This document shows positions 62,866 to 64,000 of a DNA stretch of 64,000 nt, in pieces; the first letter of the stretch is position 1, and every line of letters starts with the position of its first letter. The DNA lies in the NCBI GenBank assembly GCA_947492525.1, contig CANLNQ010000017.1:62001-126000 (forward strand), in the 5' to 3' direction. The position numbers were made by a program, and so were the translations under genes. The notes beneath the pieces were generated by a model. It was not told the origin of the DNA. It saw nothing but the letters and a program-made list of their open reading frames with translations, and made no database searches. Origin of the DNA: an uncultured Granulosicoccus sp. Its GTDB lineage: Bacteria > Pseudomonadota > Gammaproteobacteria > Granulosicoccales > Granulosicoccaceae.

Positions 62866-62884
62866 AACTTGACATCGTCAAGTT
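62866..62884. promoter_or_regulatory. Operator-like palindrome 1 before the DUF2306 gene
   Basis: AACTTGAC-ATC-GTCAAGTT, a perfect 8-3-8 dyad 42 bp before ATG 62824. It shares both arms with the second site 39 bp away. The symmetry is of the TetR/MarR-operator kind. The regulator is not in the window. Confidence 0.7.
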
Positions 62885-62904
62885 AGCAGGCATCTTGACA
62901 CTAC

Positions 62905-62923
62905 AACTTGACGCTGTCAAGTT
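62905..62923. promoter_or_regulatory. Operator-like palindrome 2 before the DUF2306 gene
   Basis: AACTTGAC-GCT-GTCAAGTT, arms identical to the first site, only the three-base centre differs. On the minus strand it contains TTGACA, a -35 box, with CAAGAT 17 bases on as a weak -10. Binding here would block the DUF2306 promoter. It is 18 bp from the end of the upstream GFA gene. Confidence 0.7.
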
Positions 62924-62941
62924 GCGGAATGCCGCCTCGGT

Positions 62942-63373
62942 TCAGGCGTTATCTGACTCCACCCCATAGATCGCCAGTGTCTCGGCTTCCGTCAGGCGGG
63001 GATGGTCACCCACAAATGAAATGCAGTCGGGTTTTCGATCGATGAAGATCTCACGCTCCAGAATCAACCCGTCCGCATCATCGAGTAAACCGATGGGGAC
63101 TTCGTAATCGCCGCTGTCATCCACCCCGCGATCATGTCGGTACCACAGCGGTGATCCACAGCTTCCACAGTGGCTGCGAGATGCCCAGTCGCTGGTACGA
63201 CGGCTGACGATACTGGTTTTGCTCACGATGTTGATATCATTTTCATGCACCGTGACCGCCATCAGCGGCCCTCCCGTCCAGCGCTGACACTGTCGGCAAT
63301 GACAGATGCCAAAACTTCCAAGCTTGCTTATCGAGAAGCTGACGGCGCCACACAGACACTGGCCTTTGATCAC
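62942..63373 (-). CDS. GFA-family (glutathione-dependent formaldehyde-activating-like) protein
   Basis: About 143 aa zinc protein of the Gfa/centromere V fold. Seen: structural-zinc and catalytic-zinc ligands in GQCLCGAVSF, ICHCRQCQRWTGG and CGSCGSPLW. Several GTG codons could start it (63373, 63382, 63400); 63373 has AAAGGG upstream and places the first Cys motif at the usual distance. The family name comes from one formaldehyde-linked member; the actual function is generally unknown. Confidence 0.88.
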   Translation of the reverse strand: MIKGQCLCGAVSFSISKLGSFGICHCRQCQRWTGGPLMAVTVHENDINIVSKTSIVSRRTSDWASRSHCGSCGSPLWYRHDRGVDDSGDYEVPIGLLDDADGLILEREIFIDRKPDCISFVGDHPRLTEAETLAIYGVESDNA

Positions 63374-63661
63374 GACACTCACCCTTTCTGGCAGAAACAC
63401 GGTGCTTAAAGTCTACCTTACCGTCCAGAGGGTGCGCCGGAGGACGCGATAGCCCAGTCTGATGTGTTGCCTGTTGGAACAGCCATGATCTGCAGAGCGA
63501 CAGCCGCACAGTTGTACTCATTCTCGACCGGCAATGCCCGAATCCTCGTTCCGGCAGATCAAGACCGTTCATTCGTCGGCGGCCACAGCATGCAGCGCCG
63601 GATTCCGGACAGCTGCGGTTCTATATAATTCCGAGACGCTTGCCACTCATGGAGATTGCCT

Positions 63662-64000
63662 GTGGAAACCATCGAACGACAGATCAACACCGAAACCGAC
63701 GAAGGCGAAATGGTGGTGGTCATCAGTGAGCCGTTTGACGCACCGGAGGGCGGTGGTGAGTGGCCAACCGTACTCTGGTTCATTGACGCGCCAGGACTTC
63801 GACCGGCGGTGCGCGAGGGCATGAAACGTCTGGCGAGCCACGGCTACCGCGTAGTGACACCGGACCTGCACCACCGGCAAGGGCGGCTGCTGTTCAAGGA
63901 ACCGACAGATATGGCCGAACCCGGTGCGAAGGAGACGGTATGGGGATGGATCAAGGCCATGACCGATGAGCAGATCCAGCACGACGGAGCTTGCGCTTTG
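63662..64000 (+). CDS. Dienelactone hydrolase-like alpha/beta hydrolase (5' part)
   Basis: Runs off the right edge; 113 residues are visible. GGAG (63651-63654) lies seven bases before GTG 63662. Seen: TVLWFIDAPGLRPAVREGMK and RLASHGYRVVTPDLHHRQG, the beta-strand/oxyanion-loop and Pxx-strand pattern of dienelactone hydrolase relatives. The catalytic Cys/Ser elbow lies beyond the window. A TATAAT box at 63624-63629 may be its -10. Substrate unknown. Confidence 0.82.
   Translation, partial: METIERQINTETDEGEMVVVISEPFDAPEGGGEWPTVLWFIDAPGLRPAVREGMKRLASHGYRVVTPDLHHRQGRLLFKEPTDMAEPGAKETVWGWIKAMTDEQIQHDGACAL

Overview
The window looks like a chromosomal segment of a moderately GC-rich, heterotrophic, probably marine gammaproteobacterium. 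This rests on the gene families present: TctA, TRAP/TAXI and sodium:solute transporters, molybdopterin aldehyde oxidases, an intracellular polyhydroxyalkanoate depolymerase, a choline-sulfatase-like enzyme, LpxR-type outer-membrane enzymes and many lipoproteins. The content reminds me of Granulosicoccus-like bacteria, but that is inference; there is no rRNA or other marker gene here. No tRNA, rRNA or CRISPR array was recognised.

Layout. 0-0.8 kb: 3' end of a TctA carboxylate transporter. 0.8-3.8 kb (minus): cobyrinate a,c-diamide synthase (cobB), an AraC regulator and an EamA exporter. They face a sodium:solute symporter and a cNMP-binding/CBS/DUF294 protein (4.1-7.9 kb) across a gap that carries a perfect 26-bp palindrome. 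8.0-9.2 kb: an LpxR-like lipid A deacylase whose 3' end is repeated in tandem downstream. 9.6-9.9 kb: two 7-bp-phase repeat arrays. 10.2-14.8 kb: a sugar uptake/oxidation operon (binding protein, two permeases, short-chain dehydrogenase, SMP-30 lactonase). 14.9-17.8 kb: an IorAB-type aldehyde oxidase. 18.4-25.8 kb: mixed housekeeping and hypothetical genes (DUF2805, DUF1353, lipoprotein, NYN/PIN nuclease-like, medium-chain reductase, SEC-C protein, class III aminotransferase). 26.2-30.8 kb: a lipoprotein, PHA depolymerase, alanine dehydrogenase and a small protein. 30.9-34.7 kb (minus): a thioesterase, then a DUF411/cytochrome c/cytochrome c' group that suggests periplasmic copper or redox chemistry.

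34.9-39 kb: a GlxA-type regulator diverging from NTF2-like and VOC proteins, then the most interesting locus. This is a DUF692/MNIO (multinuclear non-heme iron oxidase) gene translationally coupled to a 152-residue protein made of two copies of a Cys-containing module. It looks like a peptide/protein-modification pair in which the upstream protein is the substrate.

39.2-49.3 kb: an accessory island bounded by a 260-bp direct duplication of a piece of the aldehyde oxidase gene paoC. Inside are a ROK regulator, a fused TRAP permease, a TAXI binding protein and a BetC-like sulfatase in one operon, followed by a decayed IS3-family element. The intact PaoABC-type oxidase operon follows (48.4-52.1 kb).

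52.5-64 kb: secreted and surface functions (penicillin-acylase-family lipoprotein, a lipoprotein with repeated CxxxC...W blocks, an RCC1/Fn3 secreted protein), a DUF1989-GcvT fusion enzyme, a 14-copy 9-bp array, a DUF2306 membrane protein behind two identical-half-site palindromes, a GFA-family protein, and the 5' end of a dienelactone-hydrolase-like gene.
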